From contig NZ_BIMA01000025.1 in the NCBI RefSeq assembly GCF_004000845.1, positions 1 to 64,000 of the forward strand: a stretch of 64,000 nucleotides of DNA, read 5' to 3'. The notes below the pieces were generated by a model. That model made no database searches and had not been told where the DNA came from. It was given only the letters and a program-made list of their open reading frames with translations. Below are positions 45,892 through 55,175 of the stretch, in pieces. Numbering within the stretch: the first letter of the stretch is position 1; each line of letters begins with the position of its first letter. The position numbers and the translations under genes are program-made. Source of the stretch: Paenibacillus koleovorans NBRC 103111 (GTDB taxonomy: Bacteria; Bacillota; Bacilli; Paenibacillales; NBRC-103111).

Positions 45892-45934
45892 TGTCTTCTG
45901 AGTCCGCCACGGATTCAGGAGACACCTTTTTTTG
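45892..45934 (+). terminator. Intrinsic terminator after the heparinase-like gene
   Basis: GTCTTCTGAGTCCG pairs with GGATTCAGGAGAC around a short loop, followed by a run of T residues. The stem starts 22 bases after the stop and isolates the heparinase-like gene from the sensor gene downstream. Confidence 0.8.
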
Positions 45935-46099
45935 TTAAAGCTACAGAACGTAACTTGAGCTCTTTTTCGGAATTTGGGACTTTTCCACACCGATCCCCGC
46001 CTGCTGGCTGGGGTACGGTTTACACCCTTCCGGCGGCTTGCTAAGATTGTATTACCCGATTATCGGCGGTCCTATTGAGATAAAGTGTGGGGGGGTTGC

Positions 46100-48307
46100 A
46101 TGAAACAGCTTCAATCGGTCCTCTTCTTCAGACGCAAATCCAATTCCCTGTTCATCCGGCTCCTTGCCGGCTTTTTGTGCATCATTTTGCTGCTCGCCTC
46201 GCTCACGATGTATTCCCTCTCGGTGTCGAAACGGAGCGTCCGGCAAGAAATCGTCAAGTACAACACGCTGATGCTCGAAAATACGATGAACGGCTATGAG
46301 AAGCATTTGGATTTGGTCAAAAGGCAGCTGTACCTGTTTTTTTTCAGCGAAGAAGTACAGCGGTTTCAGAATAATCCGAACTACACCAGCTTCCCGTTGA
46401 TCATTCGCGAAATCTCGACTTTGGTCGCCAACCCTTACCTATTCATCGATAATATCGTGCTGTACTCGAAGCGTGACGAGCAGGTGCTGGAGAAAGGGAC
46501 GAGCACGAACGCCGTCTCGATGTTCGACGTGTTCTATCGAAGCGCCGAATACCCGCTGGACTTCTGGCGGCAGCAGTTCGCCGAACCGTATACGTTTCAG
46601 GTGCTCCCGTCCTCCGTCATCAGCACGTCCGTCTTCCGCGACCGTCCGCAGCAGCTCGGCGAGTTCATCCCGATCGTGTTCAAGAACGAGGGAAATCGGG
46701 ATTTTTATATGGTCGTTTTTCTCGACGCGGTGAAATTGTACAAAGCGAGTCACCAGAGCGTCTATGACGATTTCGTCCTGTACGATAACAAGGGGCAGAC
46801 GCTGTTCCGGAGCGGGGAGCAGGATTCGCTGATCACCTATGCAGACCTGCAGAAATACGGAGAAACCGAGTTCATTCGGGATGAGAAATATCATTTTATC
46901 AAAATAGCGCAGGCGACCGGATATCGCTACTTGTACCGGGTGCCCGTCGAACGGATCGCTTATCAAACCCGGCTGAACATTACGCTGATCGTCATTATGG
47001 CCGCCGCGATTACGCTCAGCGTTATGATCGCCTTCCTGTTCGCGGTACGGATCAACAATCCGCTGAAGAAGGTGATCGAATCGATCCGCTCCATGAACGA
47101 AGGAAGTCCTTATCGGTCTAGCATCAACGAATTCAATATTATAAGCGACGAGATCCATGGCAATCGGATGCTGCGCAGGCAGGTCGGGTTTATCAACCGG
47201 CTTAAGGCGATCCGGAACCAGGAGGCCGATGCCGCAAATCTCGATTTTGCGGATAAGCCGTTCGTCTTCGTGCTGCATCACATTCAACCACATGCGTTAG
47301 ATGCGACTATGCAAGCGGCCGTTCAGAAATGGATGTATTATTTGAAAACCTATATCGACAGCAAGCTGAAGCCGGCTTTTCCGGACTCGCAGACATTTCA
47401 GATCGAGCGCGATCAAATCCTGAGCCTCGTGTTCACCGATCGATCGGACGACCTGGCCGAGCTGGTCGGACAGATGAAAGAGGTGTTCGATCACGATAAG
47501 GAGTATGGTGCGATGACGATTGCGATGACGCCGGTCCATTCGTCTGCGGATGAGCTGACCGCCGCCTACGAGGAGGCCCAGCTGCTGGTGGGCGACCGCC
47601 GTCTGATGAGCGAAACGCAAATGATCCGCGAGCGTGCCGCGATGTCGGCTACCGTTTTCGGCTTCTCTCCCGATCAGGACAAAGAGTTCGAGGTTCATTT
47701 GAGGGAAGGGAACGGGCCGCAGCTGACGGCTTTACTCGTACGGCTGTTCGCGAGATGGAACGGCAAACCGTTGACGGCGGCGGCGCAGCTCCGGTTCGCG
47801 GAATCCGTCATCGGCAAAATCCGCAATACCGCCACTTCTTTTTCCCTGGAGCCGGGACGGCTGGAATCGATTGTGGAGCGTGCCGAGGAGAGGCTGGAGC
47901 GATGTGGCACAACCCAGGAGCTGGAGCAGCTGCTGCTCGAGTGTGTGACGCGGACGGCCGCAGCGGTGAAGGAGAGGAAGGAAGAGAAGCAGCCGATTAC
48001 GGCCTTCGTCATCGAGTACATCAACGAGCATTTGTCAGAAGAAATCTACATGGACGTGCTGGCTGACAAGCTGAAGATGAGCAGCGGCTACTTGTCCTCC
48101 TACTTCAAAGCGAAGACGGGCAAAAACATCGTCGACTACATCAACGAAACCCGAATCGCGAAGGCGACGAGCCTGTTGTCCGACAACAAAATCAAAATTC
48201 ACGATGCCGCGAAGGCGGTCGGGTACCAAAATATTACCTCGTTCAACCGGATGTTCAAAAAATATACGGGCGTGACCCCGAGCGAGTACCGGAAACGTGT
48301 CGAGTAG
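46100..48307 (+). CDS. Membrane-bound AraC-family regulator (importer 4 sensor)
   Basis: This 735-residue one-component sensor has the same plan as the one at 5590-7896. The first membrane segment is at residues 17-40, an extracytoplasmic domain reaches to about 290, and the second membrane segment is at about 292-316. A short HAMP-like region and a cytoplasmic middle part lead to the AraC DNA-binding domain at about 636-735 (MDVLADKLKMSSGYLSSYFK and IHDAAKAVGYQNITSFNRMF). The ATG at 46100 follows a GGGGGGG run; an upstream GTG overlaps that run. It sits between the heparinase-like gene and importer 4 and probably controls both through the shared box at 39036 and 48685. Confidence 0.88.
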   Translation: MKQLQSVLFFRRKSNSLFIRLLAGFLCIILLLASLTMYSLSVSKRSVRQEIVKYNTLMLENTMNGYEKHLDLVKRQLYLFFFSEEVQRFQNNPNYTSFPLIIREISTLVANPYLFIDNIVLYSKRDEQVLEKGTSTNAVSMFDVFYRSAEYPLDFWRQQFAEPYTFQVLPSSVISTSVFRDRPQQLGEFIPIVFKNEGNRDFYMVVFLDAVKLYKASHQSVYDDFVLYDNKGQTLFRSGEQDSLITYADLQKYGETEFIRDEKYHFIKIAQATGYRYLYRVPVERIAYQTRLNITLIVIMAAAITLSVMIAFLFAVRINNPLKKVIESIRSMNEGSPYRSSINEFNIISDEIHGNRMLRRQVGFINRLKAIRNQEADAANLDFADKPFVFVLHHIQPHALDATMQAAVQKWMYYLKTYIDSKLKPAFPDSQTFQIERDQILSLVFTDRSDDLAELVGQMKEVFDHDKEYGAMTIAMTPVHSSADELTAAYEEAQLLVGDRRLMSETQMIRERAAMSATVFGFSPDQDKEFEVHLREGNGPQLTALLVRLFARWNGKPLTAAAQLRFAESVIGKIRNTATSFSLEPGRLESIVERAEERLERCGTTQELEQLLLECVTRTAAAVKERKEEKQPITAFVIEYINEHLSEEIYMDVLADKLKMSSGYLSSYFKAKTGKNIVDYINETRIAKATSLLSDNKIKIHDAAKAVGYQNITSFNRMFKKYTGVTPSEYRKRVE

Positions 48308-48358
48308 ACTAGGCTGAAGAAGCCGCTTGGTGAATGGGGACGAGCCCCTGCATCGGCT

Positions 48359-48540
48359 GAGTACCCAAGTATCCAATCCGAGTACCAAATTTCCTAAGTT
48401 ATAGCGCATAAGGGCGATCTGAGTACCAAAGTAAACAAAATCGGAAGCTGGGTTCGCGATTTGTTTACTTGTGTACTCAGACGGGGGTTCAGGGCACGGA
48501 TTAGCGAAAATAGGTACTCCACTCGCGAAATTTGGTACTC
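48359..48540. repeat. Palindromic repeat with recurring 7-bp word, copy 1 (word GAGTACC)
   Basis: The word GAGTACC occurs at 48359, 48380 and 48421, and its inverse appears at 48473 (as GTACTCA), 48513 and 48534. The core is a hairpin with arms 48419-48443 and 48457-48480 (about 23 paired bases), with GAAGCTGGGTT in the loop. A related element with word ATGAACC lies at 55176-55295. There is no coding potential. It lies between the AraC sensor gene and the binding-protein gene. Confidence 0.75.
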
Positions 48541-48575
48541 AAGGAGATGGGTTTGGGAGCTTAGTGCGGCAAATG

Positions 48576-48608
48576 ACCATCCGGGTGAGCTTCCCCGATG
48601 GTTTTCTT
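48576..48608 (+). terminator. Intrinsic terminator upstream of importer 4
   Basis: ACCATCCGGG (48576-48585) pairs with CCCCGATGGT (48593-48602) and runs into TTTTCTTAT. In stem and tail it resembles the hairpins of the dispersed repeats at 21488 and 37344. It probably ends the AraC sensor transcript. Confidence 0.7.
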
Positions 48609-48643
48609 ATACGCTCGGCAGGCCCTCCCGTCAACCGTTAGTT

Positions 48644-48672
48644 GAGCCCTTTTGCGAAACATGGGCTTTTTC
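48644..48672 (+). terminator. Weak second hairpin
   Basis: GAGCCC and GGGCTT flank a 13-base loop and are followed by TTTTCTC. The stem is only five to six pairs. It could be a back-up terminator. Confidence 0.35.
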
Positions 48673-48684
48673 TCAGCTTATCGG

Positions 48685-48718
48685 AAAGAAGTTGCAAGTT
48701 GTGCGGTTCCGTTGATTT
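48685..48718 (+). promoter_or_regulatory. Box shared with the heparinase promoter
   Basis: AAAGAAGTTGCAAGTTGTGC followed by GGTTCCGTTGATTT resembles 39036-39069 (AAGTTG, 12-13 variable bases, GGTTCCGTTSATWT). It lies 89 bases before the start of the binding-protein gene of importer 4. This is a candidate activator site for the membrane AraC sensor at 46100-48307. Confidence 0.45.
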
Positions 48719-48806
48719 CGACGCCGGCCCATTCGCCTTATGATGGCCTTATTCGGATGAGCCACTGGCTTCCAAACGAAAAATGAAAAGGGACGGTGTG
48801 AGCAGC

Positions 48807-50360
48807 TTGAACACAAACAGAAACAAGAAAAAAGTTGGCGCAGTCGCATTGGTATTGTTGTCCGCGATGGTCGCAGGTTGTTCCGGCTCAGGAGCCGGTA
48901 CGGGAACCCAGTCGAGCAGCTCGCCTTCGCCGAGCGCATCAGCCGGCAGCAACTCGGCCTCTCCGGCCAAAGCGCCCGAAGCGGCTACCCTGCGGTTGTT
49001 GACCGATCTATCCCCCGCCTGGCCCGTCAAGCCAGATTGGGCGGTGTGGAAATGGGTCAAGGAGAAGACGAACATCACGATTAAGCAAGAGACACAGACC
49101 GGACCGGAGTCGCTGGCGCTGGCCATCGCCTCGGGAGATATGCCCGACCTGTTCTCCGTATTCCCTCCCGACGCTCAGAAGTACGGGCCGCAGGGCGCGT
49201 TCATGGATTTGTCCAAGCATATGGATAAGATGCCGGAATTGAAGGCGTTCCTAGCCTCCCGGCCGGATGTCGCGCAAAGAATGACGTCGCCCGGCGGAGA
49301 AATCTACCACGTGCTTAACGATGGAGCGGGTGCTGGCAATCAGCTTGTGTGGTTTTATCGGGACGATATTTTCAAGAAGCATAATCTGCAGGAGCCGAAA
49401 ACTTGGGATGAAGTGTACACGACGGCGAAGCAGCTGAAGCAGCTGTATCCCGATAGCTATCCGTTCCTGTTCAGGCATGGGATCAATACGCTCAAATACT
49501 TTGGCCCGCAATTCGGCATCTATCCGTCGTTCTATGAAGATCCTGGTACCGGCAAAATCAAATACGGCGTGACCGATCCTGGCTTCAAGAAGATGGTCGA
49601 GTATTTGAACAAGTTTTACAAGGAAGGTTTGATTCCACCGGATTGGCTCTCAATGGACTACAAGGCATGGACGCAATTCGTAACGACGAACAAATCGTTT
49701 ATGACGATTCAATTTATCGGACAAATCGAAATCATGAATACGCAGCTGCAGAACGGCGCTCACCTGAAGTTTATGGCTCCGCCCCTCGGAAACGGCAGCA
49801 AGGCGTACATTCCGAAGGCCGATCTTGAAGAATACGGCTTCGCGGTATCCTCCAAGACGAAAAATTTGGACGCCGTCCTGCGCTATCTGAACTTCATCTA
49901 CTCCAAGGAAGGGAAGGACATTCTCAGCTGGGGGAAAGAAGGCGAAACGTATAAGGTCGAGAACGGCAAACGGAAGTTCCTGCCGCAGTTCAAGGAGCCG
50001 AACGACCTGCGCAAGGAGCTGGGCATTATGACAACCGGCTCTTACGGGCTGGCCGACTTCAACGCTTCCCTGTCGCTCAGCAACGAGAACGAACAATATT
50101 CGTTCGCCGAAGCCGCGAAATATCAATTCCCGACGATCAACGCTTTGCCGCCTCTGACCGGGGACGAGAAGAGCGCCATCGCGGCGACCGAGGATCAAGT
50201 CAACAAATATTATGAAACGTCCGTTACGAAATTCATTATGGGCGAGACGCCGATGACGCAATGGGATGCTTTCCTCGGGGAGCTCGACAAATTGGGTGTG
50301 AAGAAGCTGATCGATACGTATCAGGTCGGGCTGGATCGTCTGAAGAAGAACACCAAGTAA
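48807..50360 (+). CDS. Extracellular sugar-binding lipoprotein (importer 4)
   Basis: This is the solute-binding lipoprotein of importer 4, about 517 residues. The signal peptide (charged NRNKKK, then a hydrophobic run) ends in VAGC with lipidated Cys25, followed by a Ser/Gly/Ala linker to about residue 60. The start is uncertain: TTG 48807 is preferred because AAAGGGACGGTG lies eight to ten bases before it; GTG 48798 and ATG 48783 are alternatives. In this module the binding protein comes first and the permeases follow, unlike importers 1-3. Association with the heparinase-like gene suggests an unsaturated acidic oligosaccharide as ligand (inference). Confidence 0.87.
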   Translation: MNTNRNKKKVGAVALVLLSAMVAGCSGSGAGTGTQSSSSPSPSASAGSNSASPAKAPEAATLRLLTDLSPAWPVKPDWAVWKWVKEKTNITIKQETQTGPESLALAIASGDMPDLFSVFPPDAQKYGPQGAFMDLSKHMDKMPELKAFLASRPDVAQRMTSPGGEIYHVLNDGAGAGNQLVWFYRDDIFKKHNLQEPKTWDEVYTTAKQLKQLYPDSYPFLFRHGINTLKYFGPQFGIYPSFYEDPGTGKIKYGVTDPGFKKMVEYLNKFYKEGLIPPDWLSMDYKAWTQFVTTNKSFMTIQFIGQIEIMNTQLQNGAHLKFMAPPLGNGSKAYIPKADLEEYGFAVSSKTKNLDAVLRYLNFIYSKEGKDILSWGKEGETYKVENGKRKFLPQFKEPNDLRKELGIMTTGSYGLADFNASLSLSNENEQYSFAEAAKYQFPTINALPPLTGDEKSAIAATEDQVNKYYETSVTKFIMGETPMTQWDAFLGELDKLGVKKLIDTYQVGLDRLKKNTK

Positions 50361-50475
50361 CTGTGGGTACTTTCCAACGTACGCCTGGGAACGCGTGCGT
50401 TGGGAAAGAAGTAGGGCTGAGAATGGCCGGACGCGTTTTCGGCCCTATCGATTCTTTTCCGAAAGGGGCAACGAC

Positions 50476-51384
50476 TTGAAACTATCCATCCTCGGCCAGC
50501 TGAAGCGCGACCGGACATACGTCCTGCTGTTTGCGCCGGTGCTGCTGTACTACATCCTGTTCAAATACGTTCCCATGTTCGGCATCGTCATCTCGTTCAT
50601 GGACTACAATTTGTTCAAGGGGCTCTCAGGCAGCCCGTGGGTCGGCTTGAAATATTACAAACAATTTTTCGATAACCGGGATGCTCTCGTCATTATCAAG
50701 AATACAGTTCTACTCGGCGGTTACAAGCTGCTGTTCGGGTTTCCGGCTCCGATCATCCTAGCGCTTCTGCTGAACGAGCTTCGGAGCAAGCTGTACAAGC
50801 GATTCGTCCAGACGGTCAGCTACATGCCCTATTTCCTCTCCTCCGTCGTCGTCTCCAGCATGATCGTGATGTTTCTGTCGCCCAGCAGGGGTTTGATCAA
50901 TCAGGTCCTGCAAGGGCTGGGGATCCCGGCCGTCAACTTCCTGCAGCAGGCTGAATGGTTTCGCACGATCTACGTCAGCTCGGAAATATGGCAGCAGGTC
51001 GGCTGGGGCTCCATTCTGTATTTGGCGGCGATGACGACGATCGACCCGCAGCAGTACGAGGCGGCGAGAATGGACGGGGCCGGCAGATGGAAGCAAACGT
51101 GGCATGTAACGCTTCCCGGAATTGCTCCGACGATCGTCATTCTGTTCATTTTGCAAATCGGCCATGTGCTGGAGATCGGCTTCGAGAAAGTATTCCTGCT
51201 ATCCAACGCAGCGACCTACGACACCTCGGACATCATCTCAACTTACGTGTATCGCGTCGGTATCGTGCAGGGGGGCTTCAGCTACGCGACGGCCATCGAC
51301 CTGTTCATGGGCGTGATCGGCTTCCTGCTCGTCTATGCCAGCAATCAGATTAGCCGCAGATTAGGGGAAACTAGCTTATGGTAA
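50476..51384 (+). CDS. ABC sugar transporter permease, LplB type (importer 4)
   Basis: This is the first permease of importer 4, 302 residues, with six membrane segments, the signature VPMFGIVISFMDYNLFKG and the docking loop EAARMDGAGR near residue 194. The start is a TTG seven bases after AAAGGGG (50462-50468); the frame is open further upstream but without a ribosome site. Its stop overlaps the next start by seven bases. Confidence 0.9.
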   Translation: MKLSILGQLKRDRTYVLLFAPVLLYYILFKYVPMFGIVISFMDYNLFKGLSGSPWVGLKYYKQFFDNRDALVIIKNTVLLGGYKLLFGFPAPIILALLLNELRSKLYKRFVQTVSYMPYFLSSVVVSSMIVMFLSPSRGLINQVLQGLGIPAVNFLQQAEWFRTIYVSSEIWQQVGWGSILYLAAMTTIDPQQYEAARMDGAGRWKQTWHVTLPGIAPTIVILFILQIGHVLEIGFEKVFLLSNAATYDTSDIISTYVYRVGIVQGGFSYATAIDLFMGVIGFLLVYASNQISRRLGETSLW

Positions 51385-52256
51385 CGATCCGAAATACGAG
51401 AATCCGCCTTTTTGATGTGATGAACATGCTGCTGATGGCACTTTTTGCTTGCTCCATGCTGTTTCCGTTCCTTCATATGGCGGCCGTCTCCGTGAGCTCC
51501 GCAGACCTCGTCGTCCGCAACGAGATTTTCCTTTGGCCCCAAGATATCCATTTCGACGCCTATAAAGCCGTGCTGCAGGACAAACGCATCCTGACCGGCT
51601 ATAAAAATACGATTATTTACGTGGTGCTCGGCACATCACTCTCGCTCATCTTTACTACGATGGGGGCTTATGCGCTGTCACGCAAAAATCTAGTCTTCGG
51701 CAAAACGTTTATGCTCCTCGTCGTCTTCACGATGCTGTTCACCGGCGGGATGATTCCGACGTATTTGGTCGTTCGCAGCTACGGCTTGCTGGATACGAGG
51801 TGGGCCATGGTGCTGCCCGGCCTTGTGTCTTCCTGGTACCTGATCATCATGCGCACGTTTTTTCAAGGCATCCCGCGGGAGCTGGAGGAGTCGGGGAAAA
51901 TCGACGGCTTGTCCGATCTGGGCATCCTGCTGCGCATCGTTCTCCCGCTGTCGAAGCCGGTGATGCTGACGATTTCGCTGTTCTACGCCGTTGTGATCTG
52001 GAGCAATTTCTATTCGGCGCTGATTTATATTCGGGACGCTGATTTGCTGCCGCTGCAAGTGACGATCCGCAACATCGTCATGATCGGGCAAGTCGGCGAC
52101 ATGACGGTCAGCACCGCGGTCGGTGGCAAGGCGGTCGTCCTCGAGTCGCTGAAGTATGCGGTCATTCTCGTCGGGACGCTGCCGATTTTGCTGATCTATC
52201 CGTTTATTCAGAAGTATTTTGTACAGGGGACTATGATCGGATCGGTCAAAGGATAA
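51378..52256 (+). CDS. ABC sugar transporter permease, YtcP type (importer 4)
   Basis: This is the second permease of importer 4, 292 residues. The docking loop reads EESGKIDGLSDLGILL near residue 170, with Leu in place of the usual Ala after Gly. The C-terminus is VQGTMIGSVKG. The ATG lies inside the end of the LplB-type gene, so translation is coupled. A peptidase gene follows after 23 bases in the same direction. Confidence 0.9.
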   Translation: MVTIRNTRIRLFDVMNMLLMALFACSMLFPFLHMAAVSVSSADLVVRNEIFLWPQDIHFDAYKAVLQDKRILTGYKNTIIYVVLGTSLSLIFTTMGAYALSRKNLVFGKTFMLLVVFTMLFTGGMIPTYLVVRSYGLLDTRWAMVLPGLVSSWYLIIMRTFFQGIPRELEESGKIDGLSDLGILLRIVLPLSKPVMLTISLFYAVVIWSNFYSALIYIRDADLLPLQVTIRNIVMIGQVGDMTVSTAVGGKAVVLESLKYAVILVGTLPILLIYPFIQKYFVQGTMIGSVKG

Positions 52257-52279
52257 ATGGTATAAGGAAGGCGGGGTAT

Positions 52280-53335
52280 ATGGCTATGGCGGAAACGTTC
52301 TGGAAAAGCAGGCTGACGGACATCGACGCGTGCTTGTCGGGTGTCGCGAGGGGCAAGGTACGTCGGCTGGCCGTGTCGGCTGGCGGACGGGACATTCACG
52401 TAGTGGAGTACGGCGAGAAAGAGGATTTCGGGCGGCGGGCGAACTACGGCTCGGCTTGCGGCGCTGGAAATCCGGAGCACTACGCGCGGAAGGTGAAGGA
52501 CGCCAAGCCGGTGCTGCTCATTGTCGGAGGCGTTCACGGTGGCGAGCTGGAGGGCATTGTCGCGGTCGTCAACCTGATCCGGCTGCTCGAAACCGGCGAG
52601 GATTATCGCGGGCGGCGGCATGATGAGTTGGTTGAGCATGCCCGCCGGTTCCGGCTGCTGCTCATTCCTTGTATGAACCCGGACGGGCGCGCGAGGCTGC
52701 CGGTCGATACGCTGATCGACGTGCCTCACGATGAGTTTGTCTACTACATGCAGGGGACGTGGAAGGACGGCACTTTATGTTCCTGGCCGGCCTGTAAGGC
52801 GGTTCATCCGATCAAGGATGCTGCGGATTTCCTCGGCAGTTATTTTAATGATGACGGCGTCAATTTGATGCACGACAACTTCTTCGCTCCGATGGCGCGG
52901 GAAACCGCCGCTTTGCTGGAGTTGGTGGACGAGGAAGCGCCTGATTTCACTGTTCAACTTCATGGTGGCGCCAACACCGACATTCATCTGTATCCGATTT
53001 ATTTTTTGCCGCCGTACGTCATGCGGAAGCAGCAGGCCTTCAATCAGCAGCTTGCGGATGCCTATAAGATGCGCGGGCTTCCTTTTGCCTTGACCGACCA
53101 GCTGGCTCCTTACGGAGAGACGTATCCTGCTCCGTCGTTCAATTTGGCCTCGGCCATCCATCACGCCTGCGGCGGGATGAGCTTCACCTTCGAGTCCAAC
53201 ATGGGGCTCGCCGCACCCGGCACGAAGCTGACGCCGGATGAAATTCTGGACAGCCATTTCGTGCTGTTCGAGGAGATGTTCCGGTTCAGCCTGGGTCCGG
53301 AGGGGACGGGGGAGTATGGGCGGAGCATGGTCTAG
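52280..53335 (+). CDS. M14-family metallocarboxypeptidase-like protein
   Basis: The 351-residue protein has the zinc-site pattern of carboxypeptidase A relatives: His86 and Glu89 in GGVHGGELEG, His228 in VQLHGG, and a candidate catalytic glutamate, Glu305, in FTFESNMG. There is no signal peptide, so it acts in the cytoplasm. Its place at the end of the importer 4 operon suggests a role with the imported compound, such as removing an amino-acid or acyl-amide group. Members of this family are often annotated only by fold. GGAAGGCGGGG precedes the start; ATG 52286 is an alternative. Confidence 0.82.
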   Translation: MAMAETFWKSRLTDIDACLSGVARGKVRRLAVSAGGRDIHVVEYGEKEDFGRRANYGSACGAGNPEHYARKVKDAKPVLLIVGGVHGGELEGIVAVVNLIRLLETGEDYRGRRHDELVEHARRFRLLLIPCMNPDGRARLPVDTLIDVPHDEFVYYMQGTWKDGTLCSWPACKAVHPIKDAADFLGSYFNDDGVNLMHDNFFAPMARETAALLELVDEEAPDFTVQLHGGANTDIHLYPIYFLPPYVMRKQQAFNQQLADAYKMRGLPFALTDQLAPYGETYPAPSFNLASAIHHACGGMSFTFESNMGLAAPGTKLTPDEILDSHFVLFEEMFRFSLGPEGTGEYGRSMV

Positions 53336-53411
53336 GCCCACTCCCCAGCTGCTGTAAGGCGGATTTGCGTGCTTGTACCCACGAAAAGTGACCTCGAGTC
53401 CAACATTTAAC

Positions 53412-53448
53412 CAACCGGTTGACAGTTAGCGCCTTAGTCTCCTATACT
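53412..53448 (+). promoter_or_regulatory. Promoter with overlapping palindrome before the hydrolase gene
   Basis: TTGACA (53419-53424) and TATACT (53443-53448) with an 18-base spacer form a good vegetative promoter, 45 bases before the ATG. The palindrome CAACCGGTTG (53412-53421) overlaps the -35 box, a typical place for a repressor of the TetR or MarR kind. No such repressor gene is adjacent. Confidence 0.6.
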
Positions 53449-53493
53449 CAACCATATGGATGATTTTATAGGGGACAAGGGAGCTAACTAAGC

Positions 53494-54294
53494 ATGAGCA
53501 CTGTTATTTCCAAGGATGGCACAACGATTGCGTACGAGACTGTCGGCCAGGGGCCGGCTGTCATTTTTGTCGACGGCGCGCTCAACTCGCGCTCCATGTC
53601 CCTCGCGATGCCGATCGCCAAGCGTATGGCCGGGAGCTTCACCGGCTACCTCTATGACCGGCGCGGCCGCGGGGAGAGCGGGAACACGCTGCCGTGGTCG
53701 CTCGATCGCGAGATCGAGGACCTCGAGGCGCTTATCGACGCGGCGGGCGGCTCCGCCTATGTGCTCGGCTTGTCGTCCGGCGCGCTGCTAGCGCTCGAGG
53801 CCACGGAGAAACTCGCCCCGGGCAAAGTGAAGAAGCTCGCGCTGTACGAGGCACCGATGATCCTCGATAATTCCCGTGCGCCCCTTGGCGAGCCGGCCCT
53901 ACAGCAAGTCAAACAATACATTGTTGCGGACCGTCGTGGCGATGCCATGTCCTTTTTCATGCGCGCCGTGGAAGTGCCCGGGTTTATGCTGATGCTTATG
54001 AAGCTCTCGCCGATGTGGAAAAAGGTGAGCAAGGTGGCGCATACGCTCGTGTACGATTTTGAAATCGCCACGCCGTATCAGGCGGGAAAGCCCTTGCCGG
54101 CAAACCATTGGTCAGCGGTCACCATCCCGACTTGGGTCGGAGTCGGCAGCAAAAGCCATGCATGGATGATCAACGCGCAGAAGGCACTGGCCGAGATGTT
54201 GCCCAACGCGACCCTACATACACTTCCTAAGCAGACGCACATCGTCAAGCCGGCTGCAATCCAACCGGAATTGGAGCGGTTTTTAATGGGTTGA
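53494..54294 (+). CDS. Alpha/beta-hydrolase
   Basis: The 266-residue protein has the alpha/beta-hydrolase fold with oxyanion region VDGALNSRS, the strand-turn YDRRGRGESG, the nucleophile elbow GLSSG (Ser94) and catalytic His249 near the C-terminus (KQTHIVKP). It is related to the family of small esterases and chloroperoxidase-like hydrolases. It has its own promoter and is not part of a sugar module. The substrate is unknown. Confidence 0.85.
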   Translation: MSTVISKDGTTIAYETVGQGPAVIFVDGALNSRSMSLAMPIAKRMAGSFTGYLYDRRGRGESGNTLPWSLDREIEDLEALIDAAGGSAYVLGLSSGALLALEATEKLAPGKVKKLALYEAPMILDNSRAPLGEPALQQVKQYIVADRRGDAMSFFMRAVEVPGFMLMLMKLSPMWKKVSKVAHTLVYDFEIATPYQAGKPLPANHWSAVTIPTWVGVGSKSHAWMINAQKALAEMLPNATLHTLPKQTHIVKPAAIQPELERFLMG

Positions 54295-54380
54295 AGCAAC
54301 CCTGCATAAAGTAATGCTTTTTATCAAACCATTTAACTGATCGAAGAAGTTATCACTCTGATTAGTTAGGTGGGTATCGG

Positions 54381-55145
54381 ATGAAAATAAAAACATGGAT
54401 CGTCATTACCGCATTTGTACTGGCAGCCGCCGGGTGCTCCAAGGCACCTGTCCCAGCAAAACAGCCTAAGGCTAGCCCATCCACGATCGGCTCGCAAGCG
54501 GATCGGACAGGCACCTCGTCGAAAATGACGACGCACACTTCCTCCATCTCGACGGACGACATGCACATGTCGATGTCCAAGCAGCAAGCGCCGATCGGCG
54601 GCATCAATTGGTCGGACTGGTTCTACCTGGACAACCGTTTCGGCAACGATGCGGCGAATCGGATCGCTTACCCGAACCAGCCTCAAGTCCAACAGCCCGC
54701 CTACCCGCAACCACAGCCTCAGCAGCCTACGGTACAAACCCCGGCTCCTAACGCTAATCCGCCGGTAACCGGAAATGCGGCCCAGTTTGCGCAGGAGGTG
54801 CTGAACATCGTGAATTCCGAACGGGCGAAAGCCGGCTTAGGAGCCCTCACCATGAACGGCGCGCTCTCAAATATGGCGATGGACAAGGCGAAGGATATGT
54901 ATCATAACCAATATTTTGATCATATCTCGCCGACCTACGGTTCTCCATTCGACATGATGAACAGGTACGGGATCTCGTTTAACTCGGGAGGCGAGAACAT
55001 CGCCAGAGGTCAGCGTAGTCCTTCCGAAGTGATGACACAATGGATGAACAGCCCGGGCCACCGCGCCAACATCCTCAACGGTAACTTCACCCAAATCGGA
55101 GTTGCTTATTACAACGGCGATTGGGTGCAAGAATTTATCGGTTAA
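54381..55145 (+). CDS. CAP-domain lipoprotein, YkwD-like
   Basis: The 254-residue lipoprotein has signal motif AAGC with lipidated Cys19. A low-complexity region rich in Pro and Gln (about 95-130) acts as a wall-spanning linker. The C-terminal CAP/SCP domain (about 133-254) has YFDHISPTYG, GGENIARGQ and MNSPGHRANILN in the family order. Such proteins sit at the cell surface; their activity in Bacillales is not established. AGGTGGG precedes the ATG. It is a single-gene unit. Confidence 0.9.
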   Translation: MKIKTWIVITAFVLAAAGCSKAPVPAKQPKASPSTIGSQADRTGTSSKMTTHTSSISTDDMHMSMSKQQAPIGGINWSDWFYLDNRFGNDAANRIAYPNQPQVQQPAYPQPQPQQPTVQTPAPNANPPVTGNAAQFAQEVLNIVNSERAKAGLGALTMNGALSNMAMDKAKDMYHNQYFDHISPTYGSPFDMMNRYGISFNSGGENIARGQRSPSEVMTQWMNSPGHRANILNGNFTQIGVAYYNGDWVQEFIG

Positions 55146-55175
55146 CATAGCCGCCAAGGTGCAGCGAGGCGATCT

